From contig NZ_JAUOEK010000184.1 of the NCBI RefSeq assembly GCF_030540835.1, forward strand, positions 310,001-374,000: a DNA stretch of 64,000 nucleotides, written 5' to 3'. The translations under genes were made by a program, and so were the position numbers. Source of the DNA: Flavivirga aquimarina (GTDB lineage Bacteria; Bacteroidota; Bacteroidia; Flavobacteriales; Flavobacteriaceae). Shown piece after piece: positions 45,223-54,313 of this stretch; position 1 is the first letter of the stretch, and every line of letters begins with the position of its first letter. Below the pieces are notes generated by a model that saw nothing but the letters and a program-made list of their open reading frames with translations, searched no databases and had not been told where the DNA came from.

Positions 45223-45353
45223 ATAATCCATAACTAAAAGTTAGTTTCATAAAGAAAACAACTATATGGACGCTAAAGTTTGCACTAAGCGACTTGTACT
45301 GAACGGAGAAGAAACAAGCCGAAGTGTCTCTAAAAAACAATAAAAACAAACAC
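45223..45353. repeat. repeat-like sequence between the CBS gene and nadK
   Basis: The gap holds gacttgtactgaacggag and acaagccgaagtgtct, related in style to other dispersed flavobacterial repeats. It runs up to 25 bases before the nadK ATG. No hairpin as strong as elsewhere was found. Confidence 0.35.
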
Positions 45354-46238
45354 ATGAAAGTCGCTATTTTTGGACGATTCTATAATAAAACAACAACAAC
45401 TTCGGTAGAAACGTTGTTTAATTACCTAGTTAAAAAAGGTATTGATCCCTATATAGAAACAGAGTTTTTCAACATTATCCTCAAAGAGTCTCCTAATATA
45501 AAAGACTTTGCTTCATTTAAAACATTTGATACATTAGACACGTCTTTTGATTTTCTTGTGAGTGTTGGTGGCGATGGTACCATTTTAAGGGCTATTACTT
45601 TTGTAAAAGATATTGACATTCCTATAATTGGCATCAATACAGGACGTTTAGGTTTTTTAGCCACCATACAGGTAAATGCCATTGAACATGCTATTCAAAA
45701 CATTATCGACGGACATTATAAAATATCGGAGCGCAGCTTACTTTCAATTGAAACCACTCCTGAAAATAAAGATATAACATCGTTAAATTTTGCCTTAAAT
45801 GAAATAGCAGTAAGTAGAAAAAACACAACTTCTATGATTACTGTTGAAACGCATTTAGACGGTGAATACCTCACGTCTTACTGGAGTGATGGTTTAATAA
45901 TTTCTACTCCAACAGGTTCAACAGGTTACTCATTAAGTTGTGGTGGACCTGTAATTACACCAAGTACAGATAGTTTTGTTATAACACCCATTGCTCCACA
46001 TAATTTAAGTGCCCGACCGCTAATAATTCCAGATTCAACAGAAATACAACTAAAAGTTGATGGACGAGAAGAAAACCATTTAGTGTCTTTAGACTCCAGA
46101 ATTGCAACACTGGATAATGGCACCATAATCAAAATTAAAAAGGCAGATTTCAAAATAAAAATGATTGATCTTTTAAACGAAAGCTTTTTAGATACGCTCA
46201 GAAAAAAACTTCTTTGGGGAGAAGACAAGCGCAATTAA
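45354..46238 (+). CDS. nadK: NAD kinase
   Basis: Phosphorylates NAD to NADP. 294 residues from ATG 45354 (MKVAIFGRFYN); an upstream in-frame GTG (45324) lies in the repeat and is rejected. Signature SVGGDGTILRAI (GGDGT), NTGRLGFLA, and TPTGSTGYSLSCGGPVITPS (conserved region II) are intact. Cytosolic. Placed between the CBS gene and the envelope operon. Confidence 0.95.
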   Translation: MKVAIFGRFYNKTTTTSVETLFNYLVKKGIDPYIETEFFNIILKESPNIKDFASFKTFDTLDTSFDFLVSVGGDGTILRAITFVKDIDIPIIGINTGRLGFLATIQVNAIEHAIQNIIDGHYKISERSLLSIETTPENKDITSLNFALNEIAVSRKNTTSMITVETHLDGEYLTSYWSDGLIISTPTGSTGYSLSCGGPVITPSTDSFVITPIAPHNLSARPLIIPDSTEIQLKVDGREENHLVSLDSRIATLDNGTIIKIKKADFKIKMIDLLNESFLDTLRKKLLWGEDKRN

Positions 46239-46496
46239 ACAATAATTCATAAGAAATACTGTTTTACACTAATACAATTTAGATCAAAAAAATATGATAC
46301 TAATTGGATTTTAAAACAGCACATAAATAATTTGAATTACACAAAACTAAATTCAGTACAGATTTTTCACCTAGATCATGAATAAAATACAAGCACTGCA
46401 TAGTTGCTTTTATATTATTTCAAGGAAATAAGTGAAAAAGAATGAATTATATGTGGGGTTTTAGCATTTAATTGGTATTCAGCTAATCTTATTTAT

Positions 46497-46504
46497 TATA
46501 TTTG
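46497..46504 (+). promoter_or_regulatory. promoter of the envelope operon (porG-like, uppS, bamA)
   Basis: TATATTTG matches the -7 box exactly; TTG at 46472-46474 is about 22 bases upstream. The start codon follows after 17 bases. Confidence 0.6.
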
Positions 46505-46521
46505 CAAACTTTTGAATATTT

Positions 46522-47211
46522 ATGAGGCATTTAATCATATTAACATTAAGCATTTTTAGCACTCATTTTAGCTTCTCTCAAATTAATGAAGTAGGAATTT
46601 TTGTAGGAGGAAGTAATTTTATTGGAGATGTTGGTGCAACCGATTATATTTCACCAAATCAATTTGCTATTGGAGGTATTTATAAGTGGAACAGAAGTAA
46701 AAGGCACTCTTATAGAGCTTCAATAATTTTTACTGAATTAGAAGGCATCGATACTAAGTCCGATGACCTAAGACGTATTCAAAGAGGGTATGAATTTTCA
46801 AATAGAATCATAGAAGCTTCATTAGGATTAGAGCTTACATTTATCGATTTCGATTTACATTCCGGAAGAAAAATAGCTACACCGTACCTATATACAGGTA
46901 TAAGTACGACCAAACATGACAATTATTATTTTTTAAATGGCGCACAAACACCTGAAAACACCTCTAGTTGGGCGTTCGGAATCCCTATGGTATTAGGTTT
47001 TAAGGCTTCTTTTATAGACAATATTATTGTAGGTTTAGAAGTTGGTGCTCGTTATACATTTTCCGACAAACTTGACGGAAGTCTTCCTGATTCCCAAAAT
47101 AGGCAACAATATAGATTTGGCAATATAAATAATAATGATTGGTATATGTTTTCAGGTATAACCTTAACGTATACCTTTGGTGAAAACCCTTGCTACTGTC
47201 CAGACAATTAA
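46522..47211 (+). CDS. DUF6089 outer-membrane protein (PorG-like)
   Basis: Beta-barrel protein of 229 residues with a signal peptide ending FSFSQ (about residue 19). The start of the mature part, INEVGIFVGGSNFIGDVGATDYISPNQFAIGGIYKWNRSKRHSYRA, matches the DUF6089 family. Homologues include T9SS component PorG of Porphyromonas. It lies 1 base before uppS, in the conserved flavobacterial order DUF6089-uppS-bamA-ompH-ompH-murI. The barrel ends in a Cys-containing tail, NPCYCPDN. Role in gliding/T9SS is inferred from homology. Confidence 0.85.
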   Translation: MRHLIILTLSIFSTHFSFSQINEVGIFVGGSNFIGDVGATDYISPNQFAIGGIYKWNRSKRHSYRASIIFTELEGIDTKSDDLRRIQRGYEFSNRIIEASLGLELTFIDFDLHSGRKIATPYLYTGISTTKHDNYYFLNGAQTPENTSSWAFGIPMVLGFKASFIDNIIVGLEVGARYTFSDKLDGSLPDSQNRQQYRFGNINNNDWYMFSGITLTYTFGENPCYCPDN

Positions 47212-47212
47212 A

Positions 47213-47953
47213 ATGAACTTAAAAGAAAGCATAGAAAACAAAACATTACCAAAACACATTGCCATTATAATGGATGGTAACGGACGTTGGGCAAAACAAC
47301 AAGGCATGATGCGTGCCTTTGGCCATGAAAATGGCACAAAATCTGTGAGACGAACTGTAGAAGCCTGTGCAGAGCTTGGTATTGAAAACTTGACTCTTTA
47401 TGCCTTTTCCACTGAAAACTGGAACAGACCAAAATTAGAAGTACAAACTTTAATGAAACTTTTAGTGTATTCTTTAAAAAAAGAAATAAAAACACTACAG
47501 GATAACAACATAAAACTTTCTGCTATAGGAAACCTAAGTACACTTCCTAAAAAAGTTTATACCGAACTTCTCGATGTTATAGAAAACACAAAGCATAATG
47601 AAAGAATGACTCTAACTCTTGCATTAAGCTATGGCTCTAGAGAGGAAATACTAAACACTGTTAAAGAAATCAGTATTAAAGTTAAAAATAATATAATTTC
47701 GCTCGAAAATATTGATGAATCGATTATAAATGAGCATCTTTACACGCGAAATTTGCCAGATGTAGATTTATTAATTAGAACAAGCGGAGAGCAACGCATA
47801 AGCAATTTTTTACTTTGGCAAATAGCATATGCAGAATTATATTTTACAAATATATTGTGGCCAGATTTCACAAAACAGCATTTGTATGAAGCTATTATTG
47901 AATATCAAAAAAGAGAACGAAGATTTGGGAAAACAAGTGAACAACTTAGCTAA
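47213..47953 (+). CDS. uppS: isoprenyl transferase / undecaprenyl diphosphate synthase
   Basis: Makes the C55 lipid carrier for peptidoglycan and other envelope glycans. ATG 47213, one base after the porG-like stop, gives 246 residues. An upstream in-frame start overlapping the previous gene is rejected. IAIIMDGNGRWAKQQG (catalytic Asp and Arg), GHENGTKSVRRTVEACAELGIENLTLYAFSTENWNRP, and C-terminal LLIRTSGEQRISNFLLWQIAYAELYFT are the cis-prenyltransferase motifs. Its end overlaps the start of bamA. Confidence 0.95.
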   Translation: MNLKESIENKTLPKHIAIIMDGNGRWAKQQGMMRAFGHENGTKSVRRTVEACAELGIENLTLYAFSTENWNRPKLEVQTLMKLLVYSLKKEIKTLQDNNIKLSAIGNLSTLPKKVYTELLDVIENTKHNERMTLTLALSYGSREEILNTVKEISIKVKNNIISLENIDESIINEHLYTRNLPDVDLLIRTSGEQRISNFLLWQIAYAELYFTNILWPDFTKQHLYEAIIEYQKRERRFGKTSEQLS

Positions 47954-50510
47954 TATTTCATTTTTAGCAACATATATAAAGCACTTTACAGTAATATTAC
48001 TTCTTACAAGTAGCTTTAATATTCAAGGACAAGAATTACAATATAACCAAGGTGGCAAATATACTTTAGGCGGCATTACTGTTTCTGGAAATACTGCGTT
48101 TAGTGAACAAACCATAGTTTCTTATTCTGGCTTAAGAAAAGGAAATGAAATAACCATTCCAGGAGAAGATATTAGTAAAGCTATTAAAAAACTTTGGAAC
48201 TCAAATTTATTTAGCGATATAGAAATTTATATTACTAAAATAGAAGATGATAGTGCTTTTTTAGAAATAAGATTATCTGATTTACCTCAGCTTAATGAAT
48301 TAAAGATAAATGGAGTAAGAAAATCTAAAAAAGAAAGCATAATTGAAGAAAATAAATTAGTAAAAGGCACTAAAGTAACAGAAAACCTTAGAACTACAAC
48401 TATAAACTATTTAACTAATAAATATAAAAAGGACGGTTATTTAAACTCTAAAGTGCATATTAACACCATTGATGTAGTAGATTCTATTAAAACAGCACGT
48501 GTTAATATGGTTCTTAATATTGACAAGGGCGAAAAAGTTAAAATTAAAGACATTATTTTTAGTGGCAACAGTGTTTTAAAAGATAAGAAGCTTAGAAAAA
48601 GCATGAAAAGCACTAAAAAAATAAATCGCTTAAGAATTTTAAAACGTTCTAAATTTATTGATTCTGCTTATCAGGCAGATTTATCGAGTGTTATAGATAA
48701 ATATAAAGAGAATGGTTATAGAGATGCTCGTATTTTATCTGATAGTTTAATTATCAATAACGACAAAACCATCTCTCTTAAAATAGATATAAATGAAGGT
48801 GAATTATATACTTTTGGAGATATAACCTTTATTGGTAACTCCGTTTACAGTAATGAATATTTAAGTAGAATACTTCGTATTAAGAAGGGTGACACCTATA
48901 ACGGCGTTTTATTGCAGGAACGTATTGCAGACAATTCTAAACCTGATGCTTTCGATATAACGAATGAATACCAAAATAGTGGCTACTTATTTTCCACTAT
49001 CAATCCGGTTGAAGTAAGCGCAGACAATAACGTTATTGATATGGAAATAAGAATATCTGAAGGAAAACCAGCTTATTTCAATAACGTATCTATATCGGGT
49101 AACGACAAAACAAATGACCATGTTGTATATCGTGAAATTAGAACGCGTCCAGGACAATTATACAGTAAAGCCAATGTAGTTCGTACTATTAGAGAACTTG
49201 GTCAATTAGGCTTTTTTGATGCTCAGGAATTAACTCCGGATATTAAAAACCCAAATCCAAACGAAGGTACAGTAGATATTGATTATGTTGTTAAAGAAAC
49301 AGGATCAAGTCAAATCGAACTACAAGGTGGTTACGGTGGTGGTGGCTTTATAGGAACACTTGGATTATCTTTTAATAACTTTTCAATAAAAGACATCTTT
49401 AAAAAAGACGCCTATAAACCAATCCCAATGGGTGATGGACAAAAACTAGCATTACGTTTACAAGCCAGTCGTTTTTATCAAACGTATAGTTTTTCATTTT
49501 CAGAACCATGGCTAGGAGGTAAAAGACCTGTTCAATTTTCATCATCATTATCGCATACCAAACAATTTTTATTTGATTCATCAACTGGACGCCCCAATAA
49601 ACAGAGAAGCTTTAACATCACTGGAATTACATTTGGCTTAGCAAAACGTTTATCTGTTCCAGATGATTATTTCTCCTTGTCTCAAGCCATTAGTTATCAA
49701 CGTTATGATTTAAATAATTATAACACAGGCCTATTCACTTTTGGTGACGGTTTTTCAAACAATTTATCTTATTCTATTGGTCTAAGTAGAAATAATACTG
49801 GCGTAGACCCTATTTATCCAACAGTAGGTTCTAACTTTAGTGCTACTGCTAAATTCTCTTTCCCATATTCTTTGGTTAATGGGGTAGATTATTCTTCATT
49901 AAAAACAGAATATGACGCATTAGACCTTACAGACGAAGATGATTTTGCTAGAGCATCTGAAATAGATCAGGAACGTTATAACTGGTTAGAGTTTTATAAA
50001 GTATCTTTTAAAGGTGATTGGTATACCCAAATTGTAAAAGACTTAGTATTAAAACCTAGTGTAGAATTTGGTTTTTTAGGAGCTTACAATAATGACAGAG
50101 GCGTTATTCCTTTTGAGCGTTTCTTTGTTGGTGGTGACGGGTTAGGTAACTACAGTTTAGATGGTAGAGAATCTATTCAATTACGTGGTTATCCAAATCA
50201 ATCATTATCTAGCCCAGATGGAGGTACTATTTATAATAAATTCTCATTAGAACTAAGATACCCTATAACATTAGCAGCTTCTGCAAAAATATATGCTTTA
50301 GGCTTTTTTGAAGGTGGTGCATCATATGATAATTTTAGAGACTATAATCCGTTTAACATAAAACGATCTGCGGGTCTAGGTGTTCGTATTTTTATGCCTG
50401 CATTTGGATTATTAGGAATTGATTTTGGTCATCGTTTCGATGATATTCCAGGAACTCCAGGATCCAGCAATACTTGGGAAACTCACTTCATTATTGGACA
50501 GCAGTTTTAA
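47937..50510 (+). CDS. bamA: outer-membrane protein assembly factor BamA
   Basis: Central barrel of the BAM machine. Five POTRA-like repeats occupy about residues 35-415 (YTLGGITVSGNTAFSEQTI, VKIKDIIFSGNSVLKDKKL, YTFGDITFIGNSVYS, AYFNNVSISGNDKTND) and the Omp85 barrel follows (FRxx near VSFKGDWYTQ, LRGYPNQSLSSPDGG for the VRGF/Y motif, GLGVRIFMPAFGLLGIDFG), ending WETHFIIGQQF with terminal Phe. The start is uncertain: GTG at 47937, with a good signal peptide after it and a 17-base overlap with uppS, is preferred over ATG at 47886, which is deeper inside uppS. Confidence 0.93.
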   Translation: MNNLANISFLATYIKHFTVILLLTSSFNIQGQELQYNQGGKYTLGGITVSGNTAFSEQTIVSYSGLRKGNEITIPGEDISKAIKKLWNSNLFSDIEIYITKIEDDSAFLEIRLSDLPQLNELKINGVRKSKKESIIEENKLVKGTKVTENLRTTTINYLTNKYKKDGYLNSKVHINTIDVVDSIKTARVNMVLNIDKGEKVKIKDIIFSGNSVLKDKKLRKSMKSTKKINRLRILKRSKFIDSAYQADLSSVIDKYKENGYRDARILSDSLIINNDKTISLKIDINEGELYTFGDITFIGNSVYSNEYLSRILRIKKGDTYNGVLLQERIADNSKPDAFDITNEYQNSGYLFSTINPVEVSADNNVIDMEIRISEGKPAYFNNVSISGNDKTNDHVVYREIRTRPGQLYSKANVVRTIRELGQLGFFDAQELTPDIKNPNPNEGTVDIDYVVKETGSSQIELQGGYGGGGFIGTLGLSFNNFSIKDIFKKDAYKPIPMGDGQKLALRLQASRFYQTYSFSFSEPWLGGKRPVQFSSSLSHTKQFLFDSSTGRPNKQRSFNITGITFGLAKRLSVPDDYFSLSQAISYQRYDLNNYNTGLFTFGDGFSNNLSYSIGLSRNNTGVDPIYPTVGSNFSATAKFSFPYSLVNGVDYSSLKTEYDALDLTDEDDFARASEIDQERYNWLEFYKVSFKGDWYTQIVKDLVLKPSVEFGFLGAYNNDRGVIPFERFFVGGDGLGNYSLDGRESIQLRGYPNQSLSSPDGGTIYNKFSLELRYPITLAASAKIYALGFFEGGASYDNFRDYNPFNIKRSAGLGVRIFMPAFGLLGIDFGHRFDDIPGTPGSSNTWETHFIIGQQF

Positions 50511-50595
50511 GTATAAAATTTATTTTGGCACGATATTTTCTAATAACACTATAATGATTTCCATAAGAATTAAAATTTTTAAGATTAAAATTCGT

Positions 50596-50603
50596 TAATT
50601 TTG
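50596..50603 (+). promoter_or_regulatory. internal promoter before the first ompH gene
   Basis: TAATTTTG matches the -7 box exactly, 85 bases before the start at 50689 in the 178-base gap after bamA. Confidence 0.4.
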
Positions 50604-50688
50604 AAGATATAATTCGAAAAAGGCAGAAATAAAAAAATCATTTGTCGTTTTTAGAATTTATAAGTCAATAAATTTATAATATATACAG

Positions 50689-51693
50689 ATGAAAAATAAA
50701 GTTCTTTTTTTACTGACATTGGTTTTTATAACAAGCTTATCAATACACGCACAGCGTGGTGTAAGAATTGGTTATATAGATACTGAATATATTTTAGAGA
50801 ACGTTCCAGAATATCAGGAAGCTACTGCGCAATTAAATCAAAAAGCAGACAAGTGGAAAAATGAAATTAGCTCTAAATTAAGTCTTATCGAACAAAAGCG
50901 AAAGGATTTAAGTAACGAAAAAGTGCTTTTAACTAAAGAACTTATTGATGAAAGAGAAGAAGATATTTCTTTTGAAGAAAAAGAAATTCTTGATTATCAG
51001 CAAAAACGTTTTGGTCCTAATGGCGATTTGTTTATTCAAAAAAAGCAATTAATGCAGCCTATTCAAGATCAAATTTTTGCATCAGTTCAGGATTTGGCAG
51101 CAAGTAGAAAATACGATTTTATACTTGATAAATCATCTGATGCTACGATGTTGTTTTCTGCTAAACAATTTGATTTAAGTGACCAAATAATAAGAAGTAT
51201 TACAAGATCATCGAAACGTAAACAAGCTCAATCTAAAGCAGAACGAAAAGCGGCCGAAAAAGAAGAATTAGTACCAGAAATTAATTATGAGTTGGAAGCA
51301 CGTGAAAAGGCATTAGAAGAGAAAAAAGCAGAACGAGAAAGTGCTATCGAAAAACGTAGACAAGAAATTTTAGCAGCACGTGAAGCAAAGAAAAAAGAAG
51401 CAGAAGCCAGACGTCAAAAAATATTAGAAGAACGCGAAAAAGCTAAACAAGCTAAGATAGACACCAGAAATAAAACAACAGAAACAGATGCTAAAGAGGA
51501 AACATCAAAATCTGGCACAGAAGAAGATAAGGACAAAACAGTTGAAGGAAAAGAAGAAACAAAAACTAAAGCACAGCTAGTTGAAGAAAACAGACAGAGA
51601 AAATTAAAAGAAAGAGAAGCTAGAAAAAAAGACTTAGAAGAGAAAAAGAAACAAATTTTAGAAGAACGTCAAAAAGCAAAAGACAGCATTTAA
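50689..51693 (+). CDS. OmpH/Skp-like periplasmic chaperone with long charged C-terminal tail
   Basis: Protein of 334 residues. Signal peptide ending IHAQ (about 21), then the Skp domain (VRIGYIDTEYILENVPEYQEATAQLNQKADKWKNEI ... QDLAASRKYDFILDKSSDATML), about 25-165. Residues 170-334 are an unusual coiled coil of Lys, Glu, Arg and Gln (repeats such as EARRQKILEEREKAKQAK), longer than in classical Skp. It would escort outer-membrane proteins to BamA. The tail could lengthen the trimer tentacles or bind peptidoglycan; inference only. Confidence 0.88.
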   Translation: MKNKVLFLLTLVFITSLSIHAQRGVRIGYIDTEYILENVPEYQEATAQLNQKADKWKNEISSKLSLIEQKRKDLSNEKVLLTKELIDEREEDISFEEKEILDYQQKRFGPNGDLFIQKKQLMQPIQDQIFASVQDLAASRKYDFILDKSSDATMLFSAKQFDLSDQIIRSITRSSKRKQAQSKAERKAAEKEELVPEINYELEAREKALEEKKAERESAIEKRRQEILAAREAKKKEAEARRQKILEEREKAKQAKIDTRNKTTETDAKEETSKSGTEEDKDKTVEGKEETKTKAQLVEENRQRKLKEREARKKDLEEKKKQILEERQKAKDSI

Positions 51694-51733
51694 ACAAAAA
51701 AATAATTTATAACACACACTAATACTATTTAAA

Positions 51734-52234
51734 ATGAAACAATTAAAAACTCTATTATTAGCAACTTTATTATGCATTGGAACTGTAAGTTTTACCCAAG
51801 CCCAAAGCAAAGTTGCGCATATAAATGTTCAAGAATTGATAGCGTTGATGCCTGAAGCTAAAGCTGCACAAGCAGAACTTGAAACTTTAAGTAAAACATA
51901 TCAAACCGATATGCAAGCTATGGCTACAGAGTACCAAAATACGGCTAAGCAATACGAAGCTGAAGTTAGCACAAAAACAGATGAAGAAAACCAAAAAAGA
52001 GGCTTAGAGTTACAAGAAAGTCAACAACGTATTCAACAATTTCAAGCTGATGCTCGACAAAATTTAGCAAAAAAGCAAGATGAATTATTTAAACCTATTC
52101 AGGAAAAAGCATTTGCAGCGATAAACAAAGTTTCTAAAGCTTTAGGTTACGAATATGTTCTAGATAGAACAACCTTAATTGTAGCTGAAGGTAAGGATAT
52201 TTTAGCTGAGGTTAAAAAAGAGCTGGGTATTTAA
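51734..52234 (+). CDS. OmpH/Skp-like periplasmic chaperone
   Basis: Classical-length OmpH (166 residues). Signal peptide ending TQAQ (about 23), VAHINVQELIALMPEAKAAQAELETLSKTY, a helical tentacle of Gln/Glu/Lys, and a closing KVSKALGYEYVLDRTTLIVAEGKDILAEVKKELGI. It is a shorter paralogue of the preceding gene, 40 bases away. Two Skp genes behind bamA is the usual flavobacterial arrangement. Confidence 0.9.
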   Translation: MKQLKTLLLATLLCIGTVSFTQAQSKVAHINVQELIALMPEAKAAQAELETLSKTYQTDMQAMATEYQNTAKQYEAEVSTKTDEENQKRGLELQESQQRIQQFQADARQNLAKKQDELFKPIQEKAFAAINKVSKALGYEYVLDRTTLIVAEGKDILAEVKKELGI

Positions 52235-52258
52235 TATAGTCCATATAAATAATTTACT

Positions 52259-52287
52259 AAAAGCTGTCTATTCTAGACAGCTTTTTT
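52259..52287 (+). terminator. terminator after the second ompH gene
   Basis: A 10-bp perfect stem (52261-52270 with 52274-52283), a 3-base loop, A/T flanks and a T-run. The T-run merges into the murI -7 box. Confidence 0.85.
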
Positions 52288-52294
52288 ATTTTTG
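52287..52294 (+). promoter_or_regulatory. murI -7 box six bases before the start codon
   Basis: TATTTTTG matches TAnnTTTG exactly and begins in the T-run of the upstream terminator. Six bases then the ATG at 52301, so murI mRNA may be nearly leaderless. The chance of a T-rich coincidence is real. Confidence 0.4.
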
Positions 52295-52300
52295 TTAATT

Positions 52301-53080
52301 ATGAGCAAACAGCCTATTGGCATTTTTGATTCTGGTGTTGGAGGTACTTCTATATGGAAAGCCGTTCATGCACTATTACCTAATGAAGATACTATATATT
52401 TAGCAGATAGTGCTAATGCACCCTATGGACAGAAAGGTAAAGAAGCTATTATTAATTTAAGCATTAAAAATACCGAATACTTAATTAATAAAGGTTGTAA
52501 ACTTATTGTTATAGCTTGTAATACTGCAACCACGAATGCTATAGACCATTTAAGAAATACTTATAATGTCCCATTTATTGGTATAGAACCAGCCATAAAA
52601 CCTGCAGCCTTACAAACCCAAACCAATGCTGTCGGTATTTTAGCAACAAAAGGAACTTTAAGTAGCGCATTGTTTTCCAAAACATCTGGAATATTTGCCA
52701 GTAATACAAATGTTATAGAGCAAGTTGGCGAAGGTATTGTAGAACTTATAGAAAATGGCAAGTTACTATCTGGTGAGATGAAAACCCTTTTAAAGACTTA
52801 CCTTAAACCAATGATTGATGCCAATATAGATTATCTTGTTCTGGGCTGTACACATTACCCCTATCTAATCCCTTTATTAGTTGAATTACTCCCTAGCCAT
52901 GTTAAAATTATTGATTCTGGTGAAGCCGTTGCAAAGCAAACAAAAGCGATTTTGGAAAAAAATAATTTGTTAAATATGGAAAACTTAAATAGCGAAAACC
53001 TGTTTTACAGCAATGGAAACCCAAAAACGATGCAGTCCCTTTTAAATTCTAAATATATTGTTGAGTATCTGGACTTTTAA
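52301..53080 (+). CDS. murI: glutamate racemase
   Basis: Makes D-glutamate for peptidoglycan. 259 residues from ATG 52301. IGIFDSGVGGTSIWKAV, YLADSANAPYGQKG, VIACNTATTNAID (first catalytic Cys) and VLGCTHYPYLIPLL (second catalytic Cys) are all intact. It ends the envelope gene run. The convergent neighbour follows 11 bases later, with no separate terminator seen. Confidence 0.95.
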   Translation: MSKQPIGIFDSGVGGTSIWKAVHALLPNEDTIYLADSANAPYGQKGKEAIINLSIKNTEYLINKGCKLIVIACNTATTNAIDHLRNTYNVPFIGIEPAIKPAALQTQTNAVGILATKGTLSSALFSKTSGIFASNTNVIEQVGEGIVELIENGKLLSGEMKTLLKTYLKPMIDANIDYLVLGCTHYPYLIPLLVELLPSHVKIIDSGEAVAKQTKAILEKNNLLNMENLNSENLFYSNGNPKTMQSLLNSKYIVEYLDF

Positions 53081-53091
53081 CCCGTCGAATA

Positions 53092-53607
53092 TTACTCTTT
53101 AAACCAACTTGAATATTCAATATAATTATTAGCAATTCTATCTATTTCGCCAGAAATAAGTGCTTCACTAACATCTTTCACTTTTTTAGCAGGTACTCCG
53201 GCATAAATGCTACCGACTTCTACCCGAGTATCTTTTGTAACAACTGCTCCGGCTGCAATAATACAATTACTTTCTATAACACAACCATCCATTATAATGG
53301 CTCCCATACCAACTAAAACATTGTCATGAATGGTGCAACCATGTACCAGAGCATTATGCCCAATAGATACGTTATTACCAATTGTGGTGGCAGCAGTTTT
53401 ATAAGTACCATGTATTACAGCACCATCTTGCACATTTACTTTATTGCCTATTTTAATATAATTTACATCTCCTCTAACCACAGCACTAAACCAAACACTA
53501 CATTGATTACCCATGGTAACTTCGCCAACAATAGTGGCATTTTCTGCAATAAAGCAATCGTCTGGTATTTGAGGTGATTTTCCTTTTACTGGTTTTATAA
53601 TTGGCAT
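53092..53607 (-). CDS. gamma-carbonic-anhydrase-like hexapeptide-repeat protein (YrdA/PaaY family)
   Basis: Left-handed beta-helix of 171 residues. The three zinc His positions are seen in VIHGTYKTAATTIGNNVSIGHNALVHGCTIHDNVLVGMGAIIMDGCVI. WFSAVVRGDVNYIKIGNKVNVQDGAVIHG is the conserved N-half with RGD. Members either bind carbon dioxide/bicarbonate or transfer acyl groups; the exact reaction is undecided. Confidence 0.88.
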   Translation of the reverse strand: MPIIKPVKGKSPQIPDDCFIAENATIVGEVTMGNQCSVWFSAVVRGDVNYIKIGNKVNVQDGAVIHGTYKTAATTIGNNVSIGHNALVHGCTIHDNVLVGMGAIIMDGCVIESNCIIAAGAVVTKDTRVEVGSIYAGVPAKKVKDVSEALISGEIDRIANNYIEYSSWFKE

Positions 53608-53628
53608 GATTTCTTAACTATTTTTCTA

Positions 53629-54288
53629 TTAATTATTTGTTATAATATTGCTGTAAATCAACCCTTTCCAAAATATTACTTTGTCCTTATCCAGAGTATT
53701 TAAAAATGTAAGATCAAACTCAGCTTTTATTATTCCTTTTTTAAAGTATTGTTTATCGATTTTAATTTCTCCTTTTTTAATTGGAAATTTATGTCTCCCA
53801 AGATTCGTAATACTATGAAAATCAATCCATGCAGTGATTGAATCATCCTCAATTATAATATTTAAACTACTGTGAGTTGAAATATGGCACTCAGACTTTC
53901 CTATTATTGAATTATCTACATGCTTTTTAAAGTTGATAAAATTTGACCCAAACCATTCATAAACAGAAGTTGTTGATTTAAGTGTATGATATATATGTGT
54001 GGTATCTACTATTTTGTAAAATGCTTCTAATGAATCTTTTAATATTTTTCCATCACCTCTCTTCATACCTTCAATTCCAAGACAAATACCGCTATCACAA
54101 CTTAATTGTCCGAACTCATTCTTAAATATACCCTCTGGATAACTCCACTTATCCTTAAAAGAAAAGTCTTTATTAAGATCATTAACCCATTTTATAGGGA
54201 CTTTGGTGATATTTTTTTCAACTTTATATTTAATAAACGAAAAACAAATCAGACAAATTATTAATAATAAAATAGTTCGTTTTCTCAT
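53629..54288 (-). CDS. hypothetical protein with N-terminal membrane segment
   Basis: The ATG at 54288 gives 219 residues (a TTG start four codons earlier, 54300, is less likely). MRKRTILLLIICLICFSFIKY is a hydrophobic segment, possibly a signal or anchor. The rest, exported by inference, is rich in beta-prone segments (HISTHSSLNIIIEDDSITAWIDFHSI, KGEIKIDKQYFKKGIIKAEFDLTF) and has two Cys in LSCDSGICLG. No family recognised. It lies downstream of the LytTR regulator gene with a 25-base gap and may be part of that transcript. Confidence 0.6.
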   Translation of the reverse strand: MRKRTILLLIICLICFSFIKYKVEKNITKVPIKWVNDLNKDFSFKDKWSYPEGIFKNEFGQLSCDSGICLGIEGMKRGDGKILKDSLEAFYKIVDTTHIYHTLKSTTSVYEWFGSNFINFKKHVDNSIIGKSECHISTHSSLNIIIEDDSITAWIDFHSITNLGRHKFPIKKGEIKIDKQYFKKGIIKAEFDLTFLNTLDKDKVIFWKGLIYSNIITNN

Positions 54289-54313
54289 TATTACCAACAA
54301 CTTTTAATGCTTC

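Noticed and set aside
45324-45353. GTG start for NAD kinase
   Set aside because: It lies in repeat-like sequence; ATG 45354 gives the conserved N-terminus.
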